A DNA stretch of 64,000 bases from Pseudomonas sp. Gutcm_11s (GTDB lineage: Bacteria; Pseudomonadota; Gammaproteobacteria; Pseudomonadales; Pseudomonadaceae): assembly GCF_028649395.1 (NCBI RefSeq), contig NZ_JAQSUW010000013.1, forward strand, positions 1 through 64,000, in the 5' to 3' direction. Positions 45,637 to 55,472 of this stretch are shown piece by piece. The position numbers and the translations under genes are program-made. Numbering within the stretch: position 1 is the stretch's first letter; each line of letters begins with the position of its first letter. Below the pieces are notes generated by a model. The model saw only the letters and a list, made by a program, of their open reading frames with translations, was not told the origin of the DNA and did no database searches.

Positions 45637-46722
45637 GTGAGCAAACGCGCCCATAACTTCTGCGCCGGCCCGGCCGCGCTGCCGACCGCCGTACTGCAAC
45701 GCGCCCAGGCCGAGATGCTCGACTGGCAGGGCAAAGGCCTGTCCGTGATGGAGATGAGCCACCGCAGCGACGAGTACGTGGCCATTGCCGAGAAGGCCGA
45801 GCAGGACCTGCGCGACCTGCTGAGCATCCCGAACGACTACAAGGTGCTGTTCCTGCAGGGTGGTGCCAGCCAGCAGTTCGCCGAGATTCCGCTGAACCTG
45901 CTGCCGGAAGACGGTACCGCCGACTACATCGAGACCGGCATCTGGTCGAAGAAGGCCATCGAAGAAGCGCGTCGCTACGGCAACGTCAATGTCGCCGCCA
46001 GCGCCAAGGGCTACGACTACTTCGCCATCCCCGGGCAGAACGAGTGGCAGCTGTCGAAAGACGCCGCCTACGTGCACTACGCCAGCAACGAGACCATCGG
46101 CGGCCTGCAGTTCGACTGGATTCCCGAGGTGGGCGATACCCCGCTGGTGGTGGACATGTCCTCGGACATCCTCTCCCGCGAAGTCGACGTGTCCAAGTTC
46201 GGCCTGATCTACGCTGGCGCGCAGAAGAACATCGGCCCGAGCGGCCTGGTTGTTGCCATCGTCCGCGAAGACCTGCTGGGCCGCGCCCGCAGCGTCTGTC
46301 CGACCATGCTCAACTACAAGATCGCCGCCGACAACGGCTCCATGTACAACACCCCGGCGACCTACTCCTGGTACCTCTCCGGCCTGGTCTTCGAGTGGCT
46401 CAAGGAGCAGGGTGGCGTCGCTGCGATGGAGCAGCGCAACAAGGCCAAGAAGGACCTGCTGTACAAGGCCATCGACGCCAGCGACTTCTACAGCAACCCG
46501 ATCGCCGCTAACGCCCGTTCCTGGATGAACGTGCCGTTCCGCCTGGCCGACGAGAAGCTGGACAAGGCCTTCCTGGCCGGCGCCGACGCTCGCGGCCTGC
46601 TCAATCTGAAAGGCCACCGTTCGGTGGGCGGCATGCGTGCCTCCATCTACAACGCCACCGGCCTGGATGCCGTGGAGGCTCTGGTGGCCTACATGGCCGA
46701 GTTCGAGAAGGAGCACGGCTGA
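45637..46722 (+). CDS. serC: SerC, phosphoserine aminotransferase
   Basis: 361 aa. Class V aminotransferase beginning RAHNFCAGPAALPTAVL; PLP-lysine in YAGAQKNIGPSGLVVAIV; HRSVGGMRASIYNA at the C-terminus. Makes phosphoserine and also serves pyridoxal phosphate synthesis. GTG start 7 bases after gyrA; its stop shares one base with the pheA start (TGATG). Confidence 0.97.
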   Translation: MSKRAHNFCAGPAALPTAVLQRAQAEMLDWQGKGLSVMEMSHRSDEYVAIAEKAEQDLRDLLSIPNDYKVLFLQGGASQQFAEIPLNLLPEDGTADYIETGIWSKKAIEEARRYGNVNVAASAKGYDYFAIPGQNEWQLSKDAAYVHYASNETIGGLQFDWIPEVGDTPLVVDMSSDILSREVDVSKFGLIYAGAQKNIGPSGLVVAIVREDLLGRARSVCPTMLNYKIAADNGSMYNTPATYSWYLSGLVFEWLKEQGGVAAMEQRNKAKKDLLYKAIDASDFYSNPIAANARSWMNVPFRLADEKLDKAFLAGADARGLLNLKGHRSVGGMRASIYNATGLDAVEALVAYMAEFEKEHG

Positions 46723-47819
46723 TGAGCGACGCCGATCAGCTCAAGGCGCTGCGGGTTCGCATCGACAGCCTCGACGAGAAGATCCTCGAGCTGATCAGCG
46801 AGCGCGCACGCTGCGCCCAGGACGTGGCGCGGGTGAAGATGGCTTCCCTGCCGGAAGGTGAGAAGCCGGTGTTCTACCGCCCCGAGCGCGAAGCCTGGGT
46901 GCTCAAGCACATCATGGAGCTGAACAAGGGGCCGCTGGACAACGAGGAGATGGCGCGGCTGTTCCGCGAGATCATGTCCTCCTGCCTGGCCCTCGAGCAG
47001 CCGCTGAAGATCGCCTATCTGGGCCCGGAAGGTACTTTCTCCCAGGCTGCGGCGCTGAAGCACTTCGGCCACGCCGTGATCAGCCAGCCGATGGCGGCGA
47101 TCGACGAGGTGTTCCGCGAAGTGGCCGCCGGCGCGGTCAACTTCGGCGTGGTGCCGGTGGAGAACTCCACCGAGGGTGCGGTCAACCACACCCTGGACAG
47201 CTTCCTCGAGCACGATATGGTCATCTGCGGTGAGGTGGAGCTGCGTATCCACCACCACCTGCTGGTCGGCGAGACAACCAAGACCGACAAGATCACCCGC
47301 ATCTATTCCCATGCCCAGTCCCTGGCCCAGTGCCGCAAGTGGCTGGATGCGCACTACCCGAACGTCGAGCGCGTGGCTGTTTCCAGCAATGCCGACGCGG
47401 CCAAGCGGGTGAAGAGCGAGTGGAACTCGGCGGCGATCGCCGGCGACATGGCGGCCAATCTCTATGGCCTGACCAAGCTGCAGGAAAAGATCGAAGATCG
47501 CCCGGACAACTCCACGCGCTTCCTCATCATCGGCAGCCAGGAAGTGCCGCCGACCGGCGACGACAAGACTTCGGTCATCGTCTCCATGCGCAACAAACCG
47601 GGTGCCCTGCACGAGCTGCTGGTGCCGTTCCATACCAATGGTATCGACCTGACCCGCATCGAGACCCGTCCGTCGCGCAGCGGCAAGTGGACCTATGTGT
47701 TCTTCATCGACTTCATGGGGCACCACCAGGATCCGCTGATCAAGGACGTGCTGGAAAAGATCAACGGCGAAGCCGTCGCCCTGAAAGTGCTGGGTTCCTA
47801 CCCGAAAGCGGTTCTCTGA
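46722..47819 (+). CDS. pheA: PheA, bifunctional chorismate mutase / prephenate dehydratase
   Basis: 365 aa. AroQ chorismate mutase (about 1-90, LKALRVRIDSLDEKILELISERA), prephenate dehydratase (about 95-275; VPVENSTEGAVNHTLD and TRFLIIG), and an ACT regulatory domain (about 285-360; NKPGALHELLVPF and IETRPSRSGKWTYVFFID). Two steps from chorismate to phenylpyruvate, normally feedback-inhibited by phenylalanine. Translationally coupled to serC. Confidence 0.97.
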   Translation: MSDADQLKALRVRIDSLDEKILELISERARCAQDVARVKMASLPEGEKPVFYRPEREAWVLKHIMELNKGPLDNEEMARLFREIMSSCLALEQPLKIAYLGPEGTFSQAAALKHFGHAVISQPMAAIDEVFREVAAGAVNFGVVPVENSTEGAVNHTLDSFLEHDMVICGEVELRIHHHLLVGETTKTDKITRIYSHAQSLAQCRKWLDAHYPNVERVAVSSNADAAKRVKSEWNSAAIAGDMAANLYGLTKLQEKIEDRPDNSTRFLIIGSQEVPPTGDDKTSVIVSMRNKPGALHELLVPFHTNGIDLTRIETRPSRSGKWTYVFFIDFMGHHQDPLIKDVLEKINGEAVALKVLGSYPKAVL

Positions 47820-47845
47820 GCCGCGTGATTGTCTGAGGAGAGCTC

Positions 47846-48955
47846 ATGAGCTGCGACTTCCTCGCCCTGGCCGTGCCGGGCGTGCAGAAACTCTCGCCCT
47901 ACGTGCCGGGCAAGCCGGTCGATGAACTGGCCCGCGAGCTGAATCTCGACCCTGCCGGCATCGTCAAGCTGGCCAGCAACGAGAACCCGCTGGGCCCGTC
48001 GCCCAAAGCGCTGGAGGCGATCCGCGCCGAACTGGCCGAGCTGACCCGCTACCCGGATGGCAACGGTTTCGAACTGAAGTCCAGGCTGGCCGCGCGCTGT
48101 GGCGTGACTGTGGCCCAGGTGACCCTGGGCAACGGCTCCAACGACATCCTCGATCTGGTCGCGCGCGCCTGGCTGGCGCCGGGGCTGAATGCCGTATTCA
48201 GCCAGTACGCCTTCGCCGTTTATCCGATTGCTACCCAGGCGGTCGGCGCCCAGGGCAAGGCAGTGCCGGCCAAGGATCATGGGCACGACCTGGAAGCCAT
48301 GCTGGCGGCCATCGACGCCAATACCCGTGTGGTGTTCATCGCCAACCCGAACAACCCGACCGGCACCTGGTTCGGCCCGGCTGCGCTGGAGTCCTTCCTC
48401 GCTCGCGTGCCGGAGAACGTGCTGGTTGTGCTGGACGAGGCCTATATCGAGTACGCCGAGGGTGACGAGCTGCCGGATGGCCTCGATTACCTGGCGCGCT
48501 ACCCGAACCTGCTGGTCTCGCGCACCTTCTCCAAGGCCTATGGCCTGGCTTCGCTGCGCGTCGGCTATGCGCTGAGCTCGCCGCAGGTGGCGGATACGCT
48601 CAATCGCGTGCGCGCGCCGTTCAACGTCAACAGCCTGGCCCTGGCCGCCGCCTGCGCGGCGCTGGACGATGCCGACTATCTGGCTGCCAGTCGCCGTACC
48701 AACGATGCCGGCATGGCGCAGCTGGAGGACGGTTTCCGTCGCCTGGGTCTGAGCTGGATTGCTTCCAAGGGCAACTTCATCGCTGTCGACTTCGCGCGTG
48801 ATGCCGCGCCGATCAATCAGGCGCTGCTGCGCGCTGGGGTAATCGTGCGTCCGGTGGCCGGTTACGGCATGCCGACCTTCCTGCGCGTGTCCATCGGCAC
48901 CGAGGCGGAGAACGCCCGCTTCCTCGAAGCGCTGGAGCAAGTGCTCCGTGGTTGA
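47846..48955 (+). CDS. hisC: HisC-type aminotransferase (HisC2)
   Basis: 369 aa. Class I/II fold: LASNENPLGPSPKAL, GNGSNDILDLV, NPNNPTGTW, LDEAYIEY and PLP-lysine in SRTFSKAYGLASLRVGY. Named histidinol-phosphate aminotransferase, but its place between pheA and tyrA suggests it also serves as an aromatic aminotransferase. GAGGAG ribosome site; overlaps the next gene's GTG by 8 bp. Confidence 0.93.
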   Translation: MSCDFLALAVPGVQKLSPYVPGKPVDELARELNLDPAGIVKLASNENPLGPSPKALEAIRAELAELTRYPDGNGFELKSRLAARCGVTVAQVTLGNGSNDILDLVARAWLAPGLNAVFSQYAFAVYPIATQAVGAQGKAVPAKDHGHDLEAMLAAIDANTRVVFIANPNNPTGTWFGPAALESFLARVPENVLVVLDEAYIEYAEGDELPDGLDYLARYPNLLVSRTFSKAYGLASLRVGYALSSPQVADTLNRVRAPFNVNSLALAAACAALDDADYLAASRRTNDAGMAQLEDGFRRLGLSWIASKGNFIAVDFARDAAPINQALLRAGVIVRPVAGYGMPTFLRVSIGTEAENARFLEALEQVLRG

Positions 48956-51191
48956 TGCAATGCCGCTGCAACAAGCTTCGCGCAGACTCGGCCGCCTGGT
49001 GGTGGTGGGGCTCGGCCTGATCGGTGGCTCCTTCGCCAAGGGTATGCGCGAGAAGGGGCTGTTCGATGAGGTGGTGGGCGTGGATCTGGATGCCGAGTCA
49101 CGGCGCCTGGCTGTGGAGCTGGGCGTGGTCGACCGCTGCGAGAGCGAGCTGGCGGCCGCCTGTCAGGGCGCCGCGGTGATCCAGTTGGCGGTGCCTATCC
49201 TGGCTATGGAAAAGGTGCTGGCCCAGCTGGCTGCGCTCGATCTGGGCAATGCCGTGCTCACCGATGTGGGTAGCGCCAAGGGCAATGTGGTGCGCGCGGC
49301 GCGCCTGGCCTTCGATGGCAAGGTGTCGCGCTTCGTTCCGGGGCATCCCATCGCCGGCTCCGAGCAGAGCGGGGTGGAGGCCTCCAACGCCGGACTGTTC
49401 CGTCGCCACAAGGTCATTCTCACGCCGCAGGCCTCTACCGATGCCGAGGCGCTGACGCTGATCGACGGTCTGTGGCGCGCCCTCGGTGCCGACGTAGAGC
49501 ACATGGAGGTGGAGCACCACGATCAGGTGCTGGCCGCCACCAGCCATCTGCCGCACCTGCTGGCCTTTACCCTGGTCGATTCGCTGGCCAAGCGCAGCGA
49601 AAACCTTGAGATATTCCGTTACGCCGCCGGCGGTTTCCGCGACTTCACGCGGATTGCCGGCAGCGACCCGGTGATGTGGCACGACATCTTCCTCGCCAAC
49701 CGCGAGGCGGTGTTGCGCACCCTCGACGCATTTCGCGACGACCTCGACGCCCTGCGCGGCGCGGTCGACGCTGGGGACGGGCATCAGTTGCTGGGCGTGT
49801 TCACCCGCGCCCGGCATGCCCGCGAGCATTTCAGCAAAATCCTGGCCCGCAGGGCCTATGTGGACGCCATGCACTCGAATGATCTGATCTACCTCGCCAA
49901 TCCTGGTGGCTCTCTCTCCGGCCGCATCCGCGTGCCGGGCGACAAGTCCATCTCGCACCGCTCGATCATGCTCGGCTCGCTGGCCGAAGGCACCACTCAG
50001 GTGGAAGGCTTCCTCGAGGGCGAAGACGCCCTGGCCACTCTGCAGGCCTTCCGCGACATGGGCGTGGTGATCGAAGGTCCGCATCACGGCAAGGTGACCA
50101 TTCACGGCGTGGGTCTGAATGGCCTGAAACCGCCGCCCGGCCCGCTGTACTTGGGTAACTCCGGCACCTCCATGCGCCTGCTCTCCGGCCTGCTGGCTGC
50201 GCAGCCGTTCGATACCGTGCTGACCGGCGACGCCTCGCTGTCCAAGCGCCCGATGAACCGCGTGGCCAAGCCGCTGCGCGAGATGGGTGCGGTGATCGAG
50301 ACCGGCCCGGAAGGCCGTCCGCCGATGCACATCAAGGGCGGCCAGCGTCTGACCGGCATGAGCTACGAGATGCCGATGGCCAGTGCTCAGGTCAAGTCCT
50401 GCCTGCTGCTGGCCGGCCTGTACGCCGCCGGCGAGACCTCTGTGACCGAGCCGGCGCCGACCCGCGACCACACTGAACGCATGCTGCGTGGCTTCGGTTA
50501 CCCGGTGACCGTGGACGGCAACGTTGCTACCGTCGAATCCGGCCACAAGCTCGGCGCCACCCATATCGAAGTGCCGGCGGACATTTCCTCGGCTGCCTTC
50601 TTCCTGGTCGCCGCCAGCATCGCTGAGGGCTCCGAGCTGGTGCTGGAGCACGTCGGCATCAACCCGACCCGCACCGGCGTGATCGACATCCTCAAGCTGA
50701 TGGGGGCCGACCTCACTCTGGAAAACCAGCGTGAAGTCGGCGGTGAGCCGGTTGCGGACATCCGTGTGCGCGCCGCCAAGCTCAAGGGTATCGACATCCC
50801 GGAAGATCTGGTGCCGCTGGCCATCGACGAGTTCCCGGTACTGTTCGTCGCTGCCGCCTGCGCCGAAGGGCGCACCGTGCTGCGTGGCGCCGAAGAGCTG
50901 CGAGTCAAGGAATCCGATCGCATCCAGGTCATGGCCGATGGGCTGATCGCCCTGGGCGTGAAGGCCGAGCCGACCCCGGACGGCATCATCATCGAGGGCG
51001 GTGCTTTTGGTGGTGGCGAGGTGTGGAGCCATGGTGACCACCGCATCGCCATGTCCTTCAGCGTGGCCTCGCTGCGCGCCGGTGCGCCGATCCGTATCCA
51101 CGATTGCGCCAACGTCGCTACATCCTTCCCCAACTTCCTCGGCCTTGCCGCGCAGGTCGGCATCCGTGTGGCGGAGGAGGGCAAGGCATGA
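48948..51191 (+). CDS. aroA: TyrA-AroA fusion: prephenate/arogenate dehydrogenase plus EPSP synthase
   Basis: 747 aa. Residues about 1-300 are a TyrA dehydrogenase ([30 protein letters not shown]), and about 310-747 an EPSP synthase ([42 protein letters not shown]-like [10 protein letters not shown]). The fusion is usual in Pseudomonas and joins the last common step to chorismate with tyrosine synthesis. The Gly-Thr-Ser stretch SGTSMR looks glyphosate-type class I. Start GTG 48948 (GGAG upstream) or ATG 48960; uncertain. Confidence 0.95.
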   Translation: MVDAMPLQQASRRLGRLVVVGLGLIGGSFAKGMREKGLFDEVVGVDLDAESRRLAVELGVVDRCESELAAACQGAAVIQLAVPILAMEKVLAQLAALDLGNAVLTDVGSAKGNVVRAARLAFDGKVSRFVPGHPIAGSEQSGVEASNAGLFRRHKVILTPQASTDAEALTLIDGLWRALGADVEHMEVEHHDQVLAATSHLPHLLAFTLVDSLAKRSENLEIFRYAAGGFRDFTRIAGSDPVMWHDIFLANREAVLRTLDAFRDDLDALRGAVDAGDGHQLLGVFTRARHAREHFSKILARRAYVDAMHSNDLIYLANPGGSLSGRIRVPGDKSISHRSIMLGSLAEGTTQVEGFLEGEDALATLQAFRDMGVVIEGPHHGKVTIHGVGLNGLKPPPGPLYLGNSGTSMRLLSGLLAAQPFDTVLTGDASLSKRPMNRVAKPLREMGAVIETGPEGRPPMHIKGGQRLTGMSYEMPMASAQVKSCLLLAGLYAAGETSVTEPAPTRDHTERMLRGFGYPVTVDGNVATVESGHKLGATHIEVPADISSAAFFLVAASIAEGSELVLEHVGINPTRTGVIDILKLMGADLTLENQREVGGEPVADIRVRAAKLKGIDIPEDLVPLAIDEFPVLFVAAACAEGRTVLRGAEELRVKESDRIQVMADGLIALGVKAEPTPDGIIIEGGAFGGGEVWSHGDHRIAMSFSVASLRAGAPIRIHDCANVATSFPNFLGLAAQVGIRVAEEGKA

Positions 51192-51856
51192 GCGCTGTAG
51201 TCATCACCATCGACGGGCCGAGCGGCTCGGGCAAGGGCACCATTGCTGGTCTGCTGGCCAGCAAGCTGGGTTGGAACCTTCTGGACTCGGGCGCCCTCTA
51301 TCGTCTGCTGGCGTTTGCTGCCGGCAACCACGGCATCGACCTGACCAATGAAGAAGCGCTGAAGGCACTGGCCGCCCATCTGGACGTTCAGTTCATCGAC
51401 AAGCGCATCATCCTCGAGGGTGACGAAGTCACCGACGCCATCCGTAACGAGCAGGTCGGTGCCGGCGCCTCCATGGTCGCTTCGCTGCCGGCGGTGCGTG
51501 AGGCGCTATTGCAGCGCCAGCGCGCTTTTCTCGAGGCGCCGGGCCTGGTGGCCGACGGTCGCGACATGGGAACCGTGGTGTTCCCGGACGCTCCGCTGAA
51601 GATCTACCTGACTGCCAGCGCCGAGGAGCGTGCCCGTCGGCGCTATCTTCAGTTGAAAGGAAAAGTTGGAGGTGTTAGCCTGCCGAGTCTGCTAGACGAG
51701 ATTCGTGCGCGCGATGAGCGTGACATGCAGCGTGCAGTGGCTCCTCTGAAGCCGGCGATCGACGCCATTCAACTGGACTCCACCGAGCTGAGCATTGAGC
51801 AGGTAATGGAAAGAATTCTCAGCGAGGTCGCCAATCGCGATCTCGCAGGGCAATGA
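51188..51856 (+). CDS. cmk: Cmk, cytidylate kinase
   Basis: 222 aa. P-loop [49 protein letters not shown]. Phosphorylates CMP and dCMP. Overlaps the aroA stop (ATGA) with GAGGAGG upstream. Confidence 0.97.
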   Translation: MSAVVITIDGPSGSGKGTIAGLLASKLGWNLLDSGALYRLLAFAAGNHGIDLTNEEALKALAAHLDVQFIDKRIILEGDEVTDAIRNEQVGAGASMVASLPAVREALLQRQRAFLEAPGLVADGRDMGTVVFPDAPLKIYLTASAEERARRRYLQLKGKVGGVSLPSLLDEIRARDERDMQRAVAPLKPAIDAIQLDSTELSIEQVMERILSEVANRDLAGQ

Positions 51857-51889
51857 GCCACGGCTGACTTAAGTCGAAAGGCTCGCAAG

Positions 51890-51932
51890 GAGGCGTGCGG
51901 GAGACCAGTCATAGTCCCGCAGGCCTCTTTTT
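51890..51932 (+). terminator. Terminator/attenuator hairpin between cmk and rpsA
   Basis: 13-bp stem with one mismatch (51890-51902 with 51915-51927 region), 11-12 nt loop, then five T at 51928-51932. It would end the aro-cmk transcripts or attenuate them before rpsA. Confidence 0.75.
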
Positions 51933-52002
51933 ACATGAACGAACCCACATTGTCTGGAGTGTGGTTTGGGCGAATCCCCGCCCTTGATCAACAGGAATCA
52001 AC

Positions 52003-53682
52003 ATGAGCGAAAGCTTTGCAGAACTTTTTGAAGAAAGCCTGAAATCCCTCGACATGCAGCCGGGTGCCATCATCACCGGCATCGTGGTCGACATCGACGG
52101 TGACTGGGTCACCGTGCATGCCGGCCTGAAGTCTGAGGGCGTCATCCCGCTCGACCAGTTCTTCAACGAACAAGGCGAGCTGACCATCAAGGTCGGTGAC
52201 GAAGTCCACGTTGCGCTGGACGCAGTGGAAGACGGCTTCGGTGAAACCAAGCTGTCCCGCGAGAAAGCCAAGCGTGCCGAGTCCTGGCTGGTTCTGGAAG
52301 CCGCTTTCAATGCTGAGGAAGTGGTCAAGGGCGTTATCAACGGCAAGGTCAAAGGCGGCTTCACCGTTGACGTCAACGGCATCCGCGCGTTCCTGCCGGG
52401 CTCCCTGGTCGATGTACGTCCGGTGCGTGATACCACTCACCTGGAAGGCAAAGAGCTGGAGTTCAAGGTCATCAAGCTGGACCAGAAGCGCAACAACGTT
52501 GTCGTTTCCCGTCGCAGCGTGCTGGAAGCCGAGAACAGCGCCGAGCGCGAAGCTCTGCTGGAATCCCTGCAGGAAGGCCAGCAGGTCAAAGGTATCGTCA
52601 AGAACCTCACCGACTACGGTGCGTTCGTTGACCTGGGCGGCGTAGATGGTCTGCTGCACATCACCGACATGGCCTGGAAGCGCATCAAGCACCCGTCCGA
52701 GATCGTCAACGTTGGCGACGAGATCGACGTCAAGGTTCTGAAGTACGACCGCGAGCGCAACCGCGTCTCCCTGGGTCTGAAGCAGCTGGGCGAAGATCCA
52801 TGGGTCGCCATCAAAGCGCGCTACCCGGAAGGTACTCGTGTTACCGCCAAAGTCACCAACCTGACCGACTACGGCTGCTTCGCCGAGCTGGAAGAAGGCG
52901 TGGAAGGTCTGGTGCACGTATCCGAGATGGATTGGACCAACAAGAACATCCACCCGTCCAAAGTCGTTCAGGTTGGCGACGAAGTGGAAGTTCAGGTTCT
53001 CGACATCGACGAAGAGCGTCGTCGTATCTCCTTGGGCATCAAGCAGTGCAAGTCGAACCCGTGGGAAGACTTCTCCGGCCAGTTCAACAAGGGCGACAAG
53101 ATCTCCGGCACCATCAAGTCGATCACCGATTTCGGTATCTTCATTGGTCTGGACGGCGGCATCGACGGTCTGGTTCACCTGTCCGACATCTCCTGGAACG
53201 AAGTGGGCGAAGAAGCCGTACGTCGTTTCAAGAAGGGCGACGAGCTGGAAACCGTCATCCTCTCCGTTGATCCGGAGCGCGAGCGCATCTCCCTGGGCAT
53301 CAAGCAGCTGGAAGACGATCCGTTCTCCAACTACGCCTCCCTGAACGAGAAAGGCACCATCGTGCGCGGTACCGTCAAGGAAGTGGACGCCAAGGGCGCC
53401 GTGATCAGCCTGGGTGGCGACATCGAAGGCATCCTGAAAGCTTCCGAAATCAGCCGTGACCGCGTTGAAGACGCCCGTAACGTGCTGAAAGAAGGCGACG
53501 AAGTCGAAGCCAAGATCATCAGCATCGACCGCAAGTCCCGCGTTATCAGCCTGTCCGTCAAGTCCAAAGACGTCGAAGACGAAAAGGACGCGATGAAAGA
53601 GCTGCGTAACAAGCAGGAAGCCGAAACCACTGGTCCGACCACCATCGGTGATCTGATCCGTGCTCAGATGAACCAGAACTAA
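52003..53682 (+). CDS. rpsA: 30S ribosomal protein S1
   Basis: 559 aa with six S1 (OB-fold) repeats, for example [24 protein letters not shown] repeat 1, [65 protein letters not shown]. Delivers mRNA to the 30S subunit. Codons are strongly optimised (for example mostly CGT/CGC Arg), as expected of a highly expressed gene. The 70 bases before the ATG have no strong Shine-Dalgarno (AGGA at -9), in line with S1 autogenous control in other bacteria. Confidence 0.98.
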   Translation: MSESFAELFEESLKSLDMQPGAIITGIVVDIDGDWVTVHAGLKSEGVIPLDQFFNEQGELTIKVGDEVHVALDAVEDGFGETKLSREKAKRAESWLVLEAAFNAEEVVKGVINGKVKGGFTVDVNGIRAFLPGSLVDVRPVRDTTHLEGKELEFKVIKLDQKRNNVVVSRRSVLEAENSAEREALLESLQEGQQVKGIVKNLTDYGAFVDLGGVDGLLHITDMAWKRIKHPSEIVNVGDEIDVKVLKYDRERNRVSLGLKQLGEDPWVAIKARYPEGTRVTAKVTNLTDYGCFAELEEGVEGLVHVSEMDWTNKNIHPSKVVQVGDEVEVQVLDIDEERRRISLGIKQCKSNPWEDFSGQFNKGDKISGTIKSITDFGIFIGLDGGIDGLVHLSDISWNEVGEEAVRRFKKGDELETVILSVDPERERISLGIKQLEDDPFSNYASLNEKGTIVRGTVKEVDAKGAVISLGGDIEGILKASEISRDRVEDARNVLKEGDEVEAKIISIDRKSRVISLSVKSKDVEDEKDAMKELRNKQEAETTGPTTIGDLIRAQMNQN

Positions 53683-53697
53683 GTTCAGGTGCTTCTG

Positions 53698-53727
53698 GAA
53701 AAAGGGCGACTTCGGTCGCCCTTTTTC
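53698..53727 (+). terminator. rpsA terminator with UUCG loop
   Basis: Perfect 13-bp stem (53698-53710 / 53715-53727) closed by TTCG, with AAAAA/TTTTT flanks inside the stem, 15 bases after the rpsA stop. Confidence 0.93.
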
Positions 53728-53853
53728 ATTTGTGCCGTGCGATGTCTTCGTCGCGGCATTTCCCCTCTTGACATTCGGGCTATCCAAACATTGGCAGGCG
53801 TGCTAAAAACACCCTACTAGATGATCTAGCCGCTTGAAAAAGAAGGGAAAACC

Positions 53854-54138
53854 ATGACCAAGTCGGAGTTGATCGAGCGTATTGTCAATCACCAGGGGCT
53901 ACTGTCTTCGAAGGACGTGGAACTGGCGATCAAGACCATGCTGGAGCAGATGTCCCAGGCTCTGGCTACTGGTGATCGCATCGAAATTCGCGGCTTTGGT
54001 AGTTTTTCCCTGCACTATCGTGCACCCCGCGTGGGGCGTAATCCTAAAACCGGTGAGTCCGTGCGCCTGGATGGCAAGTTCGTGCCGCACTTCAAGCCTG
54101 GTAAGGAGTTACGTGATCGCGTCAATGAGGATGAGTGA
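53854..54138 (+). CDS. ihfB: Integration host factor subunit beta
   Basis: 94 aa DNABII protein: [49 protein letters not shown] with the DNA-intercalating Pro in the arm. Bends DNA as a heterodimer with IhfA. Follows rpsA as in most gammaproteobacteria; marks the left border of the O-antigen locus in Pseudomonas. AAGGG ribosome site. Confidence 0.97.
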   Translation: MTKSELIERIVNHQGLLSSKDVELAIKTMLEQMSQALATGDRIEIRGFGSFSLHYRAPRVGRNPKTGESVRLDGKFVPHFKPGKELRDRVNEDE

Positions 54139-54171
54139 GCCGTTCTCGGTGCGATTCGCAAGGAGCTAAAT

Positions 54172-54420
54172 ATGCTGAATGGCATTAGACGCCTAATTTG
54201 GCTTGGAGCTCTCGTGCTGGTCGGCATGATTATTCTGGCCCTCATGCTGCAGAACCCCCAGCGTTCCCAATTTCATTTCCTGTTCTGGGTTACCCCGGAG
54301 CTGCCGTTTTCCATTTTTCTGATCATGGCCTTTGTGCTTGGCTTGCTGGGCGCATTACTGCTCAGCCTTTGGGCCTCAGCTCGCAGAGCTATTGGGATTA
54401 AAGCTAACAAGGCTGATTGA
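54172..54420 (+). CDS. lapA: LapA-family LPS assembly protein (DUF1049)
   Basis: 82 aa with two membrane helices (about 7-25 and 43-67) and the short periplasmic NPQRSQFHFLFW segment. In E. coli LapA and LapB tune LpxC turnover and LPS assembly; no lapB follows here. It is unrelated to the LapA adhesin despite the shared name. AAGGAG ribosome site, 33 bases after ihfB. Confidence 0.88.
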   Translation: MLNGIRRLIWLGALVLVGMIILALMLQNPQRSQFHFLFWVTPELPFSIFLIMAFVLGLLGALLLSLWASARRAIGIKANKAD

Positions 54421-54503
54421 GTTTTTATGAATTGCTGTGCCTTGTGGCTGGTTTCTGAGTGGCGAAAAGATCGATTTGCTGTACTGCCGTGGAGTGCACG
54501 TCC

Positions 54504-55472
54504 ATGATGCGTGTGCTGGTGACGGGGGCCTCCGGGTTTATCGGTGGGGCATTGCTTCGGCGCCTTGCCGCTGAGCCTGCCATTCAAGTGGTTGCAGGTG
54601 TGCGGCGCCAGTCGCCCGGGCTTGGTGACGGCCACTATGACTTCCTCGAGATGGGCAATATCGAGGATGCGCTGATCGAGCCTAAGCAGTTGCAAGGGGT
54701 GTGCGCGGTCATACATACGGCAGCGCGAGTTCATGTGATGCATGAGCAGTCCCAAGATCCGCTGGCCGAGTTTCGCCGGGTGAATGTTGACGGTACCTTG
54801 ACTCTCGCTCGTGCGGCTGCGACTGCAGGCGTGCGACGTTTCGTGTTTCTTAGCTCTATCAAGGTCAATGGCGAATCGAGCCTGCCTGGCTCGCCTTTTC
54901 ACGCAGATGCATTGCCGGCACCTACGGACCCCTATGGCGTATCGAAGTACGAGGCCGAGCAGGGGCTTCGCCAGATTGCTCGTGAAACTGGCATGGAGGT
55001 AGTGATAGTTCGTCCTCCGCTGGTCTACGGCCCTGGGGTGCGCGCCAACTTTCTCAGCATGATGCGATGGCTGCAGCGTGGTATCCCTCTGCCGCTCGGG
55101 CGCATCGACAATCGGCGCAGCCTGGTAGCCCTAGACAATCTGGTCGATCTGCTGGTGTGTTGTATCAGACATCCCGCAGCGGCTAACCAGATTTTTCTCG
55201 TTAGCGATGGCGAGGATTTATCTACCAGCGAGCTGCTGCGTCGCCTGGGTTTTGCGCTGAATCGACCGGCTCGCCTCTGCGGTTGGGCGTCCCCTTTACT
55301 GCGGATGCTGCTGCGAGTTACGAGGCGTGATGCCCTGATACTGCGGCTGTACGGTTCCTTGCAGGTCGATATCGAGAAAAACCGAATGCTACTGGCCTGG
55401 ACGCCACCTATCAGTAATCAAGAGGCTTTGCGCATTACTGCTGAGGATTTTCTAAGGAGGGAAAGATGCTGA
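54504..55472 (+). CDS. wbpV: WbpV-like NAD-dependent epimerase/dehydratase (UDP-4-keto sugar reductase)
   Basis: 322 aa extended SDR: MRVLVTGASGFIGGALLRRL, YGVSKYEAEQGLR catalytic Tyr/Lys, RPPLVYGPGVRANF. With WbpM, which makes UDP-4-keto-6-deoxy-GlcNAc, WbpV-type reductases give UDP-D-QuiNAc in P. aeruginosa serotype O6. Two in-frame ATGs (54504, 54507), GGAG upstream. GC and codon use drop compared with rpsA and ihfB, as is usual for O-antigen loci. Its stop overlaps wbpL by 7 bp. A general galE-like epimerase is the alternative. Confidence 0.8.
   Translation: MMRVLVTGASGFIGGALLRRLAAEPAIQVVAGVRRQSPGLGDGHYDFLEMGNIEDALIEPKQLQGVCAVIHTAARVHVMHEQSQDPLAEFRRVNVDGTLTLARAAATAGVRRFVFLSSIKVNGESSLPGSPFHADALPAPTDPYGVSKYEAEQGLRQIARETGMEVVIVRPPLVYGPGVRANFLSMMRWLQRGIPLPLGRIDNRRSLVALDNLVDLLVCCIRHPAAANQIFLVSDGEDLSTSELLRRLGFALNRPARLCGWASPLLRMLLRVTRRDALILRLYGSLQVDIEKNRMLLAWTPPISNQEALRITAEDFLRRERC

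Noticed and set aside
43365..45827. 820-codon minus-strand frame opposite gyrA
   Set aside because: Antisense shadow; the sequence has the typical His/Gln/Asp/Val-rich composition and no domain.
49098..51101. 667-codon minus-strand frame opposite tyrA-aroA
   Set aside because: Antisense shadow with no recognisable motif.
51988..53787. 599-codon minus-strand frame opposite rpsA
   Set aside because: Antisense shadow of a strongly codon-biased ribosomal protein gene.
53768..53796. TTGACA at 53768 as an ihfB promoter
   Set aside because: No acceptable -10 element is found at 16-18 bp spacing.
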